Assembly: GCF_004791025.1 (NCBI RefSeq)
Contig: NZ_SRUO01000010.1
Span: forward strand, 161,498 to 225,497
Source of the DNA: Mesorhizobium sp. M4B.F.Ca.ET.203.01.1.1
GTDB lineage: Bacteria; Pseudomonadota; Alphaproteobacteria; Rhizobiales; Rhizobiaceae
DNA: 64,000 nucleotides
Direction: 5' to 3'
Shown piece by piece: positions 26,044 through 37,077 of the stretch; position 1 is the stretch's first letter; the number at the start of each line of letters is the position of its first letter. Both the position numbers and the translations under genes were made by a program. The notes beneath the pieces are model-generated. The model saw only the letters and a program-made list of their open reading frames with translations. It was not told the DNA's origin and did no database searches.

Positions 26044-26379
26044 GACATTCCCCCATGGAAAAGAACGCCAGTTCAACGCGGAAGTTGTACCGGAAGCTCC
26101 GTTCCCCAAAAAGCGGTTTTGCAGCTTTTCGTTAAGGGGCGCGGTTAAGAAAGTGCTACCGTTTCAAAGCGCCCCGGGAGACACTGGGTCGAAAGACGCT
26201 TCGCCCGCGCCTTTCGTCGGTTGGTAGCGCTTGATTCGGCTTAACCAGATGGCTAGGAGGGGCGGCCTTGCGTTAGGGTGAGCCGGCATCCTATTTACAT
26301 CCTAACGATCCAGAACCGATTCTGCCCGATTGCTCATACTCCCCGGCGCCGGAATCCCATCTTCAAAAAGGGATAGTCC
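26044..26379. other. Intergenic region upstream of clpP (336 bases)
   Basis: No gene or structured RNA was recognised. It holds the clpP promoter described separately and the leader of the secreted-protein gene on the opposite strand. A short imperfect palindrome rich in AAAAGCGG/GCTTTT lies near 26117-26140. Confidence 0.5.
26268..26296 (+). promoter_or_regulatory. Predicted promoter of clpP
   Basis: -35 TTGCGT (26268-26273, preceded by C), a 17-base spacer and -10 CTATTT (26291-26296). The expected transcription start is about 75 bases before the clpP ATG. I could not fit a heat-shock sigma-32 consensus here. Confidence 0.45.
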
Positions 26380-27009
26380 ATGAAGAACCCCGTCGAAACC
26401 TACATGAACCTCGTTCCGATGGTGGTCGAACAGACCAATCGCGGCGAGCGGGCCTACGACATTTTCTCGCGCCTGCTGAAAGAGCGCATCATCTTCATCA
26501 CCGGTCCGGTCGAGGACGGCATGGCGACGCTGGTTTGTGCACAGCTTTTGTTCCTCGAGGCCGAGAACCCGAAGAAGGAAATCAACCTCTACATCAATTC
26601 GCCGGGCGGCGTCGTCACGTCGGGAATGGCGATCTACGACACCATGCAGTTCATCAAGCCGGCGGTGTCGACGCTCTGCATCGGCCAGGCCGCCTCGATG
26701 GGCTCGTTGCTGCTTTGCGCCGGCCACAAGGACATGCGCTTCGCCACGCCGAACGCCCGCATCATGGTCCACCAGCCGTCCGGCGGCTTCCAGGGTCAGG
26801 CCTCGGACATCGAACGTCATGCGCAGGACATCATCAAGCTGAAGCGCCGCCTCAACGAGGTCTACGTCAAGCACACCGGCAAGAGCTATGACGAGATCGA
26901 AAAGACGCTCGACCGCGACCATTTCATGACCGCCGACGAGGCCAAGGACTTTGGTCTGATCGACAAGGTCATTTCGTCCCGCGAGGCCGCCGAAGTCGTC
27001 GCCGCCTAG
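26380..27009 (+). CDS. clpP: ATP-dependent Clp protease proteolytic subunit
   Basis: A 209-residue serine protease that forms the ClpP tetradecamer and degrades substrates fed by ClpX or ClpA. The catalytic serine is in GQAASMGSLL (residue 106), the histidine in ARIMVHQPSGG (131), and the aspartate near 180. INLYINSPGGVVTSGMAIYDTM is the family signature. AAAAGGGA before the ATG is a good ribosome-binding site. It lies 292 bases upstream of clpX; no terminator was seen between them. Confidence 0.98.
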   Translation: MKNPVETYMNLVPMVVEQTNRGERAYDIFSRLLKERIIFITGPVEDGMATLVCAQLLFLEAENPKKEINLYINSPGGVVTSGMAIYDTMQFIKPAVSTLCIGQAASMGSLLLCAGHKDMRFATPNARIMVHQPSGGFQGQASDIERHAQDIIKLKRRLNEVYVKHTGKSYDEIEKTLDRDHFMTADEAKDFGLIDKVISSREAAEVVAA

Positions 27010-27301
27010 GCGCCGATTGGCAGCGGGTGGCGGGAAAACGCGCTTTTGGCGCGGCTTGCGGCATTTCGGCCACAATTGGCTGTTCCCTCGACGGGTGGGA
27101 TTGCCTACGTTAAGGCTATGTTGATTTTCGACGGCTTAGCTTTGTGTGGGGTTGCTGCGAATCGTTGCCGCGTCTTCTGATTTGTGTTTCGTACGGAATA
27201 CGCTGTGTGAGCTGGGACACTGGCGGTGGCGCATTCTCGCGGTAGATTGATAAGACGCCTTGGCCAGACCATCGGCGGGCGGGCGGTGAAAGGACAGGAA
27301 A

Positions 27302-28576
27302 ATGCCTGCGAACAATACCGGCGGCGGTGATTCAAAGAACACCCTCTACTGCTCGTTTTGCGGCAAAAGCCAGCACGAGGTGCGCAAGCTGATTGCCGGC
27401 CCGACGGTCTTCATCTGCGATGAATGCGTCGAGCTCTGCATGGACATCATCCGCGAGGAGAACAAGACCTCGATGGTGAAGTCGCGCGAGGGCGTGCCGA
27501 CCCCGCAGGAGATCCTCAAGGTCCTCGACGACTATGTCATCGGCCAGCCCTACGCCAAGCGCGTGCTGTCGGTGGCCGTCCACAACCACTACAAGCGCCT
27601 CGCGCACGCCGGCAAGAACAACGACGTCGAACTGGCCAAGTCGAACATCCTGCTCATCGGCCCGACCGGTTGCGGCAAGACGCTGCTGGCGCAGACGCTG
27701 GCCCGCATCATCGACGTGCCCTTCACCATGGCCGATGCCACGACGTTGACCGAGGCCGGTTATGTCGGCGAGGACGTCGAGAACATCATCCTCAAGCTGT
27801 TGCAGTCGGCCGACTACAATGTCGAGCGCGCCCAGCGCGGCATCGTCTACATCGACGAGATCGACAAGATTTCGCGCAAGTCCGACAACCCCTCGATCAC
27901 CCGCGACGTGTCGGGCGAGGGCGTGCAGCAGGCGCTCCTGAAGATCATGGAAGGCACGGTCGCCTCGGTGCCGCCGCAGGGCGGCAGGAAGCACCCGCAG
28001 CAGGAGTTCCTGCAGGTCGACACCGCCAACATCCTGTTCATCTGCGGCGGCGCCTTCGCCGGGCTGGACAAGATCATCTCGGATCGCGGCCGCAAGACCT
28101 CGATCGGCTTCGGCGCCACGGTCGCTTCGCCCGAGGATCGCCGCACCGGTGACATCTTCCGCCAGGTCGAGCCCGAGGATCTGCTGAAGTTCGGCCTGAT
28201 CCCCGAATTCGTCGGCCGTCTGCCGGTGCTGGCGACGTTGGAAGACCTCGACGAGCCGGCGCTGATCCAGATCCTGACCGAGCCGAAGAACGCGCTGGTC
28301 AAGCAGTACCAGCGGCTGTTCGAGATGGAGAATGTCGATCTGACCTTCCACGAGAACGCGCTGTCGGCGATCGCCAAGCGCGCCATCGAGCGCAAGACCG
28401 GCGCGCGCGGCCTGCGTTCGATCATGGAAGCAATCCTGCTCGACACCATGTTCGAACTGCCGGCGCTGGAAGGCGTGCGCGAGGTGGTGATTTCGGAAGA
28501 GGTGGTCTCCGGCAACGCCCGGCCGCTCTACATCTATTCCGAGCAGAAGGAAAAGAAGGGCAACGTCAGCGCCTGA
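27302..28576 (+). CDS. clpX: ATP-dependent Clp protease ATP-binding subunit ClpX
   Basis: A 424-residue AAA+ unfoldase. The N-terminal C4 zinc domain has cysteines in YCSFCGKS and FICDECVELC (about residues 14-42). Walker A is GPTGCGKT (about 120-127), Walker B is VYIDEIDK, and the RKTGARGLRSIMEAIL sensor-2 region is near the C-terminus. The IGF-type loop that docks onto ClpP is present as SIGFGA. An AGGA sits shortly before the ATG. A strong terminator follows 29 bases after the stop. Confidence 0.98.
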   Translation: MPANNTGGGDSKNTLYCSFCGKSQHEVRKLIAGPTVFICDECVELCMDIIREENKTSMVKSREGVPTPQEILKVLDDYVIGQPYAKRVLSVAVHNHYKRLAHAGKNNDVELAKSNILLIGPTGCGKTLLAQTLARIIDVPFTMADATTLTEAGYVGEDVENIILKLLQSADYNVERAQRGIVYIDEIDKISRKSDNPSITRDVSGEGVQQALLKIMEGTVASVPPQGGRKHPQQEFLQVDTANILFICGGAFAGLDKIISDRGRKTSIGFGATVASPEDRRTGDIFRQVEPEDLLKFGLIPEFVGRLPVLATLEDLDEPALIQILTEPKNALVKQYQRLFEMENVDLTFHENALSAIAKRAIERKTGARGLRSIMEAILLDTMFELPALEGVREVVISEEVVSGNARPLYIYSEQKEKKGNVSA

Positions 28577-28604
28577 CATGGCACCTGGCCCATAGTTTTT
28601 GTGG

Positions 28605-28629
28605 AACGGCGCCCGACGGGCGCCGTTTT
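28605..28629 (+). terminator. Rho-independent terminator after clpX
   Basis: A perfect 10-bp stem AACGGCGCCC / GGGCGCCGTT with loop GAC, followed by TT. It separates clpX from lon. Confidence 0.8.
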
Positions 28630-28851
28630 GCTGTGAAACGGTGTGCCGCCTGACCGATGGAGTAGGATGAACGGACCGTGTTTGCCCTTGATCTTTGCCG
28701 CTTACACATCCAACTAACAGCAGAAGGCCGAGGTGCCGAATTCTGTGCTGTAAAACTCCCGTCACAAACGGTGGTAGGCGGAACGATCCTCGGTCGTTAA
28801 TATGAGATTCGCGGTTGGCCGACTGGCGGCCGCGACATGAAAGGTTGGACA

Positions 28852-31263
<2,412 letters not shown>

Positions 31264-31292
31264 ATTTGGCTAAAGTTGCAGCGCACAAAACG

Positions 31293-31319
31293 AAAGCCGG
31301 GCCTCGCGCCCGGCTTTTT
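31293..31319 (+). terminator. Rho-independent terminator after lon
   Basis: A 10-bp stem AAAGCCGGGC / GCCCGGCTTT with loop CTCGC, followed by TT. It lies 30 bases after the lon stop codon. Confidence 0.85.
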
Positions 31320-31325
31320 AATGTG

Positions 31326-31352
31326 AAAAACCCCGGAATTCCGGGCTTTTTT
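31326..31352. terminator. Second, back-to-back hairpin after lon
   Basis: A 14-base palindrome CCCGGAATTCCGGG flanked by A5 and T6 (one C-C mismatch), placed directly after the first lon terminator. The U-rich tail and A-rich head make it a plausible second terminator in either direction. Confidence 0.55.
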
Positions 31353-31375
31353 CGGATTTTTTCCGCTTTTTCGAC

Positions 31376-31404
31376 TTGGTTGCAGGAACGCTTCTTTCTA
31401 AAGT
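31376..31404 (+). promoter_or_regulatory. Possible promoter of the HU gene
   Basis: -35 TTGGTT (31376-31381), 17-base spacer, -10 TAAAGT (31399-31404), about 55 bases before the HU start codon. The -10 is weak, so this is tentative. Confidence 0.35.
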
Positions 31405-31459
31405 CCGTTTCCTGCCGGATGAGTCGAAAGTTCCGGTTTTCTCATGGAAGGGAATTTTG

Positions 31460-31732
31460 ATGAACAAGAACGAACTGGTGTCCGCTGTCGCCGATGCCGC
31501 GAGCATTTCGAAGGGTGACGCGCAGTCAGCCGTCGATGCGGTGTTTTCCGTGATCACTGGCGAACTGAAGAAGGGCGGCGATGTCCGGCTTGTCGGCTTC
31601 GGAAATTTCACCGTGTCAAAACGCGCTGCTTCGACCGGCCGCAACCCGCAGACCGGCGCCGAGGTGAAGATTCCGGCGCGCACCGTGCCGAAATTCTCGG
31701 CCGGCAAGGGCCTCAAGGACGCGGTCAACTAA
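31460..31732 (+). CDS. hupB: DNA-binding protein HU
   Basis: A 90-residue HU/IHF-family nucleoid protein. It has the expected dimerisation helices (MNKNELVSAVADAASISKGDAQSAVDAVF), the VGFGNFTVSKRAASTGRNPQTG DNA-binding arm signature (about 44-65), and IPARTVPKFSAGKGLKDAVN at the end. The single-chain length and lack of IHF-specific residues support HU. GGAAGGGA about 8 bases before the ATG is the ribosome-binding site. The position after lon matches the conserved clpPX-lon-hup order. Confidence 0.97.
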   Translation: MNKNELVSAVADAASISKGDAQSAVDAVFSVITGELKKGGDVRLVGFGNFTVSKRAASTGRNPQTGAEVKIPARTVPKFSAGKGLKDAVN

Positions 31733-31752
31733 GACCTTTTTCTTTAAAGATC

Positions 31753-31780
31753 AGAAAAGCCGGGCTTGCCCGGCTTTTCT
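31753..31780. terminator. Bidirectional terminator between hupB and an aldo/keto reductase gene
   Basis: A perfect 12-bp stem AGAAAAGCCGGG / CCCGGCTTTTCT with loop CTTG, U-rich on both strands, placed between the convergent genes. Confidence 0.88.
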
Positions 31781-31803
31781 TTTGCCACCGCCAGCACGGC
31801 AGA

Positions 31804-32826
31804 TCAGCCCGTCGGCGCGTCCGCGCGCAGCAGCCCTTCCTGCTTCAGATCGCTCCAGAGAGCTTCGGGCAGCTTGACGTCGAGCAACGCGCGGTTGCTT
31901 TCGACCTCGCCCGGCCGCTGGCCGCCGGGGATCACCGACACGACAGACGGATGCTGCAGCGGGAACTGCAACGCCGCCTCGATGAGGCGCACGCCGTGGC
32001 GCTTGCAAACCGCCTCGATGCGCGCCACTCGATCGAGCACGTCCTTCGGCGCCTCCGAATAGTTGTAGAAGGCTCCCGGCTTCGGCCCCGTGGCCAGGAT
32101 GCCGGAATTGTAGGGGCCGCCGAGCACGATGCCGATGCCGCGCTTCTGGCAGAGCGGCAGGAAGGACTGCAAAGCCTCCTGCTCCAGCAGCGTGTAGCGT
32201 CCTGCCAGCAGGAAAAGGTCGAAATCGCCGCGCTCGGCCAATGTCTGGCACACCTGCCATTCATTGATGCCGCCGCCTAAGGCCCTGATCGCGCCCTGGT
32301 CGCGCAGCGAAAGCAGACCATAATAGCCGGAGGTCATGAACTCCTCGATGCGCCGGTCGGAGGCCTCCTTGCTGCCGTGGGTGAAGATGTCGACGTCGTG
32401 GACGAACAGGATGTCGATGCGGTCGACGCCGAGGCGCTCCAGCGAAGCCTCGAAGGATCGCATGACGCCGTCATAGCTGTAGTCGTAGACCTCCCGGCGC
32501 GACGGCGTGTCGAAGAACTTGCCGATGCCGGTGCGCTCAGCCGGCGGACAGGCGCGCATCAGGCGCCCGACCTTGCTCGACAGCACATAATCGTCGCGCT
32601 TCTTGCCGCGCAGGAACGGGTTGAGCCGGGTTTCCGAGAGGCCGAGACCGTAAAGCGGCGCTGTGTCGAAGTAGCGGCAGCCGGTGTTCCAGGCCGCTTC
32701 CAGCGTGGCATGGGCGTCCTCGTCGGAGACGGCGCGATAGAGGTTGCCGAGCGGCGCCGTGCCGAAGCCGAGTTCGGTGAAGTCGATGCCGCCATTGCCG
32801 ATGCGGTCGAAATGCCGTGTCTTCAT
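31804..32826 (-). CDS. Aldo/keto reductase, D-threo-aldose (L-fucose) dehydrogenase-like
   Basis: A 340-residue AKR protein. The ELGFGTAPLGNLYRAV start, FDTAPLYGLGLSETRLNPFLRGK (catalytic D and Y) and YVLSSKVGRL (catalytic K) match the D-threo-aldose 1-dehydrogenase/L-fucose dehydrogenase/pyridoxal dehydrogenase branch. The N-terminus is placed at 32826 because AGGA lies upstream of it; earlier in-frame ATGs at 32862 and 32988 lack one. Its neighbourhood contains a FucU-type mutarotase and sugar kinase about 7 kb away, so an aldose-oxidising role is plausible but not shown. Confidence 0.87.
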   Translation of the reverse strand: MKTRHFDRIGNGGIDFTELGFGTAPLGNLYRAVSDEDAHATLEAAWNTGCRYFDTAPLYGLGLSETRLNPFLRGKKRDDYVLSSKVGRLMRACPPAERTGIGKFFDTPSRREVYDYSYDGVMRSFEASLERLGVDRIDILFVHDVDIFTHGSKEASDRRIEEFMTSGYYGLLSLRDQGAIRALGGGINEWQVCQTLAERGDFDLFLLAGRYTLLEQEALQSFLPLCQKRGIGIVLGGPYNSGILATGPKPGAFYNYSEAPKDVLDRVARIEAVCKRHGVRLIEAALQFPLQHPSVVSVIPGGQRPGEVESNRALLDVKLPEALWSDLKQEGLLRADAPTG

Positions 32827-33014
32827 GTCGTGGAGTTTTCCTGGGGCTGATTTGTCTGACATGACACTATCACGCCCGTGGTACAGCAAAAGCGCCGACG
32901 GCCGTTGGACAGGCATTTTCGCGGTGATAGCATGAACAAAAACAAGCCTTTCCCGGGAAGGCGTGACCAGAAGCTTCCACCTTTTCAACCCCTGGGCAAA
33001 CTGGTGAAGCCATC

Positions 33015-33581
33015 ATGACCAAGGCCGGTACGGATCTGTTCGCGAGCGCGCTGGAGGAACTCGGCGGCGTGCTGGCCAAGGTGGACGGGGCCGGCATCGA
33101 CGCCGCCTGCGAAGTGCTCGTCGGGGCCGGCAGGATCGCCGTCTATGGCTGCGGCCGCGAGGCGCTGCAGGTCAAGGGTTTCGCCATGCGGCTTTACCAT
33201 CTCGGCCTGCCGGTGTCGGTGGTCGGCGACATGACCACGCCGCCGCTGGGCAAGGGCGACGTCTTCCTGGTCAGTTCCGGGCCGGGCGAGACCACGACGG
33301 TGCTGACCCTGATACGGGTTGCGCGGGATGCGGGCGCAAAGGTCCTGCTCGTCACCGCCGAAAGCGGAAGCAGCGCGGCCAGGCTCGCCGATTTCACCTT
33401 GCTGATCCCGGCGCAGACCATGGCCAGCGACCAGGGCGCGGCAAAGACCTCCGTCTTGCCGATGGGCTCGCTGTTCGAGGGCGCGCTGTTCCTGCTGTTC
33501 GAAGTGATGGTGCTGAAGCTCAAGGCCCTGACCGGCGCCTCGCCGGAGGCGATGCGCGCCCGCCACACCAATATGGAGTAG
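33015..33581 (+). CDS. SIS-domain sugar-phosphate isomerase (6-phospho-3-hexuloisomerase-like)
   Basis: A 188-residue single SIS-domain protein. The phosphosugar-binding segments are IAVYGCGREALQVKGFAMRL (about 40-59) and FLVSSGPGETTTVLTLIRVARDAGAKVLLVTA. The size and GRE-x-A-x-K-F-A-M-R-L pattern match the HxlB/PHI group, which converts hexulose 6-phosphate to fructose 6-phosphate. No matching hexulose-phosphate synthase gene (HxlA) is in the window, so the substrate could differ. The next gene follows by 5 bases, so the two are one operon. Confidence 0.85.
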   Translation: MTKAGTDLFASALEELGGVLAKVDGAGIDAACEVLVGAGRIAVYGCGREALQVKGFAMRLYHLGLPVSVVGDMTTPPLGKGDVFLVSSGPGETTTVLTLIRVARDAGAKVLLVTAESGSSAARLADFTLLIPAQTMASDQGAAKTSVLPMGSLFEGALFLLFEVMVLKLKALTGASPEAMRARHTNME

Positions 33582-33586
33582 GGGCG

Positions 33587-34330
33587 ATGCGTTACGAATT
33601 GATGCTGCCGCACCAGATCCGCAAGGCGATCGCCGAAAACTGGCCGGTCGTCCTGCCGCTGGGCGTGCTCGAGTATCATGGCGAGCACATGGCCGTCGGC
33701 ATGGACACGCTGGCCGTCGTCAAGACACTGGAATTGTTCGAGAAGGAGGCCGACATCGTTATTCTGCCAGCCTTCTACTATGGCGCCGCGAGCTATGCGG
33801 TGGCGCCGCCGGAAGGCGGCGGCTCGGTGCAGGTCGGCGGCAATCAGCTGGCGCCGTTCGCCGAGGGGCTGTTCTTCAGCCTGCTGCGCATCGGCTTTCG
33901 CAACATCCACGCCATCATCCACCACCAGACCGAGAATTTCACCGCCGGCATGCCGACCGACCTCGCTTTCAAGGCCGCCGGCCGACAGGCGATCTTCCGC
34001 TTCCTGGAAAAGCAGCGCGGCGAGGGCTGGTGGGGTTCCGAAACAATGGCCGACTACTATGCAGGCCATGCCAAGGGCGAGAACTTCTTCAATTGGGTTC
34101 AGGTGCATCCGCTGATGTCGGCCGCCATGAACGGCCAGTACCCGTTCGACCATGCCGGCATCGGCGAAACCTCGCTGATGCTGGCGCTGTGCCCCGAAGC
34201 GGTCGACGCCGGCCGCTTCGCCGATAATACAAGCTGGTACACGGCGAGCGCGTCGGAAGCTTCGGCAGAGCTGGGCAGGAAGGGCGTCGCCATGATCCTT
34301 GAGCATCTGCGTGCCCTCCTGTCGGCCTGA
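33587..34330 (+). CDS. Creatininase-family amidohydrolase/hydrolase
   Basis: A 247-residue protein of the creatininase fold. The metal-site segment LGVLEYHGEHMAVGMDTL supplies E, H and D in the right spacing. The second site, usually NGHxEN, reads IIHHQTENFTAGMP, keeping an E and an H but shifting the H. This variation resembles carbocyclic-sugar hydrolases of the family more than creatinine amidohydrolase; that is inference. The 5-base distance to the SIS isomerase gene and the sugar-transport surroundings favour a role in sugar or cyclitol breakdown. Confidence 0.8.
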   Translation: MRYELMLPHQIRKAIAENWPVVLPLGVLEYHGEHMAVGMDTLAVVKTLELFEKEADIVILPAFYYGAASYAVAPPEGGGSVQVGGNQLAPFAEGLFFSLLRIGFRNIHAIIHHQTENFTAGMPTDLAFKAAGRQAIFRFLEKQRGEGWWGSETMADYYAGHAKGENFFNWVQVHPLMSAAMNGQYPFDHAGIGETSLMLALCPEAVDAGRFADNTSWYTASASEASAELGRKGVAMILEHLRALLSA

Positions 34331-34434
34331 CGCGGCGAGCAGCGTCTGGCCACGCCCGACAGAAACGCGCCTTCCGGATCGTTACGCCTATTTTCATCAT
34401 CCGCCGCCATGATCGCCGGGCTAAGGGGGCCGGA

Positions 34435-34926
34435 ATGGACGAGATCGGCAGCGATGGACGGTTGCGGCACGACGTTCCGATGCACGTCGCCAAGCGCCTG
34501 TTCCTTGGCCTTGCCGGTCTGTTTTGCATCATCGTCCCTACTTGGGAGCTCTATCGCGGCGTCTGGCCACCGAACTTTGCCAGCCCCTTTTTCCTGTTCA
34601 TCATCCTCGGCGCCTATGCGGTCGGCATCCCGCTTGCGCTCGCCGCGCTCTTCAGTCCAGCGGTGCGCTGGATCGTCAGCTCCGGTCGCATCGATATCGT
34701 GACGCGCAATCCGTTCTTCCTGCGCCGCTATCGTCTCGGCCCTGACGACATTGCCGATTTCGGTCTGCGCACGATCGAATGGGACAGCGGCGGCCCGACC
34801 TTCTCGGTGGTCCTGACGACGCTGAAGGGCGAGCGTTTTGAGACGCGCGATTTCGGCGCCGCCGCAACCGCCGAGATGTTTCGCGACCGGATAAGCTCCG
34901 CCTTCCTGGGGCAACCAGCGGGCTGA
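34435..34926 (+). CDS. Two-helix membrane protein with a PH-like C-terminal domain, unknown
   Basis: A 163-residue protein with two adjacent membrane helices (about 22-40 and 50-76). The following soluble domain (VRWIVSSGRIDIVTRNPFFLRRYRLGPDDI) resembles the bacterial PH-like domain that follows two helices in several small membrane proteins. No catalytic motif is visible. It is convergent with the sugar permease gene, with 4 bases between stops, and seems unrelated to it. Confidence 0.65.
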   Translation: MDEIGSDGRLRHDVPMHVAKRLFLGLAGLFCIIVPTWELYRGVWPPNFASPFFLFIILGAYAVGIPLALAALFSPAVRWIVSSGRIDIVTRNPFFLRRYRLGPDDIADFGLRTIEWDSGGPTFSVVLTTLKGERFETRDFGAAATAEMFRDRISSAFLGQPAG

Positions 34927-34930
34927 AGCG

Positions 34931-35848
34931 CTACTTCACCGCGCCGGCCGTCATGCCCATGATCAGGTAGCGTTCCAGAAGGATGCCGATGACGGCAAGC
35001 GGCGTGATGGCGGCGGTGGCGAGTGCGGCCATCGACCACCAGTTGATGCCTTGCGACCCGGTTTGGCTCGCCACCATGACGGGAATGGTCTTGGCGTCGG
35101 TCGAGGTCAAAAGCGCGGCGAAGAAATACTCGTTCCAGCACAGCACCATCGCCAGGATGAAGGCGGCGACCATGCCGGGCAGCGCGATCGGCATGACGAT
35201 GCGGAAGAAAGCTCCCCAGATCGACAGCCCGTCGACGAGCGCTGCTTCCTCGAGCTCGACCGGGATCGAGTTGAACTGGTCGCGCATAATCCAGATGACG
35301 ATCGGCAGCACCATCAGCGTGTAGAGCAGGATCAGCCCGACGCGCGTGTCGAGCAGGCCGACCTCGCGGTAGAGCACCAGGAAGGGCAGCGCCAGCACCA
35401 CCGGCGGCAGGATCAGCTGTGACAGGAAGAAGAAGGATATGTCCTCGTTCTTGAACCAGGCGAAGTGGTAGCGGTAGCGGGTCAGGCCGTAGGCGGCGAG
35501 GCTGCCGATGATGATGGCGAGGCCGGACGCGCCGACCGAGGCGATGACCGAATTCATGAAGCGCTTGAAGAACTCGTCGCGCACGGTCGAGGTCTGCGTG
35601 ATCGAGTCCGGCGACAGGCCGAGCGAGCGCCAGCCCTTCCAGTCAGGCTGGAAGTCGACGAAGGGGATCAGATGGCCCTGGGTGACGTCGACCGCCGATT
35701 TGAATGACGTCGTGATCGTCCAGTAGATCGGGAACAGGCAGATAAAGGACCAGAACACCAGCGCGCCATAGATGAAGACGCGGCTGGTCAGGAAGCTCGC
35801 CGGCGAGCTGATTTCGGAGACGGAATAGTCGGTGGTCTGGACGCTCAT
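34931..35848 (-). CDS. Sugar ABC transporter permease (MalG type)
   Basis: A 305-residue inner-membrane permease with six helices after an N-terminal segment. The cytoplasmic EAA loop that contacts the ATPase reads EAALVDGLSIWGAFFRIVMPIALPG (about 205-229). It is the second permease of the CUT1-type importer, 12 bases downstream of its MalF-like partner. The matching ATPase is encoded divergently at 39020-40078. Confidence 0.93.
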   Translation of the reverse strand: MSVQTTDYSVSEISSPASFLTSRVFIYGALVFWSFICLFPIYWTITTSFKSAVDVTQGHLIPFVDFQPDWKGWRSLGLSPDSITQTSTVRDEFFKRFMNSVIASVGASGLAIIIGSLAAYGLTRYRYHFAWFKNEDISFFFLSQLILPPVVLALPFLVLYREVGLLDTRVGLILLYTLMVLPIVIWIMRDQFNSIPVELEEAALVDGLSIWGAFFRIVMPIALPGMVAAFILAMVLCWNEYFFAALLTSTDAKTIPVMVASQTGSQGINWWSMAALATAAITPLAVIGILLERYLIMGMTAGAVK

Positions 35849-35860
35849 GTTGCCGGCCGC

Positions 35861-36982
35861 TCAGTTGACGTTGCGCACGAAACGGCTGGCGAATTTCAGC
35901 AGCCAGGTCACGAACACGATGATGATGACGAGATAGGCCATGGCCAGCATCGTGCCGTAGCCGACATTCGAGCGGTCGCGGTACTCGCGGTAGATGAAGC
36001 TCGACACCGAATCCGTGGCGCCGCCGGGGCCGCCCGACGTCACGGTGATGATGATGTCGGCCAGCTTCAGCTTGAAGATGATGCGCAGGATCACCGCCGT
36101 CACCGACACCGGCAGCATCAGCGGGAAGGTGACCTGCCAGAACGTCTGCCAGGTGGTGGCGCCGTCGACGCGGGCCGCCTCCAGCACCTCGCGCGACATC
36201 GCCTGCAGGCCGGCAAGCAGCATGATCATCATGAACGGGATGAAGGTCCAGGCGTCCAGCACCATGATCGAGATGCGCGCGGTGATCGGATTGGAGAAGA
36301 AGGCTGGATTGTCCCAGCCGAGATGTCGCGCCAGCGTCGCGGCCGGACCGAAGCGATACTCCATCAGCGACTTGCCGATCATCCATGACACCGCGACCGG
36401 CGACAGCATCAAGGGCATCAGGAAGACGACCCGGAAGAATTTGCGCGCGCGGATCTGCGCGTTGAGGAGCAGCGCCAGGCCGAAGGCGATGATGTATTCG
36501 ACGAACACCGCGAGCACGTAGAGCACCATGTTGAACAGCGCGTTGCGGTAGTATGGGTCGGCCAGCATCTGCCAGAAATTGTCGAGCCCGTTGAATTTGC
36601 GGCCGGAGAAGGAGCTAAGGTTCCAGTCCGTCAGCGCGATGTAGAAGCCGAACAACGTCGGGAACACCACCATGGCGATGGTGAACAATAGCGCGGGAAG
36701 CAGGAAAAGCGCGCGCTGACCGTCCTCGCCGCGCGTCAGCACCTGACCGACGCCCAGCGCCACGCCCCACAGCACATAGGCATAGACGATCGGCCGCCAG
36801 GTATCGAAGCCGAGCGTGGTGACTTCCGTCTTGTAGAGGATCTGCAGCGCGATGACGGCGAGCAGGCCGAGCGTCGCCGCGGCCATCAAGGCGAAACCGA
36901 GCCGCTTGCGGCCGGGTGGGATCAGATCGGCTGGAACGCCGTTTGCCGGCCATGCATTGGTGGGCAAGGTCTGGTCAGCCAC
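35861..36982 (-). CDS. Sugar ABC transporter permease (MalF type)
   Basis: A 373-residue permease. It has two extra N-terminal helices before the standard six, so it is longer than most UgpA-type partners. The EAA loop is EAARVDGATTWQTFWQVTFPLMLP. GTG at 36982 is preferred as the start: it has GGACGGGA just upstream. A TTG at 37024 would lie inside the hairpin that follows the binding-protein gene and lacks a ribosome site. The role is import of a carbohydrate; the specificity is not readable. Confidence 0.9.
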   Translation of the reverse strand: MADQTLPTNAWPANGVPADLIPPGRKRLGFALMAAATLGLLAVIALQILYKTEVTTLGFDTWRPIVYAYVLWGVALGVGQVLTRGEDGQRALFLLPALLFTIAMVVFPTLFGFYIALTDWNLSSFSGRKFNGLDNFWQMLADPYYRNALFNMVLYVLAVFVEYIIAFGLALLLNAQIRARKFFRVVFLMPLMLSPVAVSWMIGKSLMEYRFGPAATLARHLGWDNPAFFSNPITARISIMVLDAWTFIPFMMIMLLAGLQAMSREVLEAARVDGATTWQTFWQVTFPLMLPVSVTAVILRIIFKLKLADIIITVTSGGPGGATDSVSSFIYREYRDRSNVGYGTMLAMAYLVIIIVFVTWLLKFASRFVRNVN

Positions 36983-37026
36983 GCGTCCCGTCCGTCGATA
37001 CAAAGCGACCGGCTGGCCGGTCAAAA

Positions 37027-37059
37027 CGGGGTCCGGCGGCTACGCGTCGCCGGACCCCG
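37027..37059 (-). terminator. Intercistronic hairpin after the sugar-binding protein gene
   Basis: An 11-bp stem (CGGGGTCCGGC and its complement) with an 11-base loop, between the binding-protein stop (37078) and the first permease. No U-tract follows on the minus strand, so it more likely stabilises or attenuates the upstream message, raising binding protein over permease. Confidence 0.65.
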
Positions 37060-37077
37060 GTTCATCATGCGATCAGG

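Noticed and set aside
28640..28851. A heat-shock sigma-32 promoter before lon
   Set aside because: A CTTGAT occurs near 28687, but no suitable -10 lies at the right spacing.
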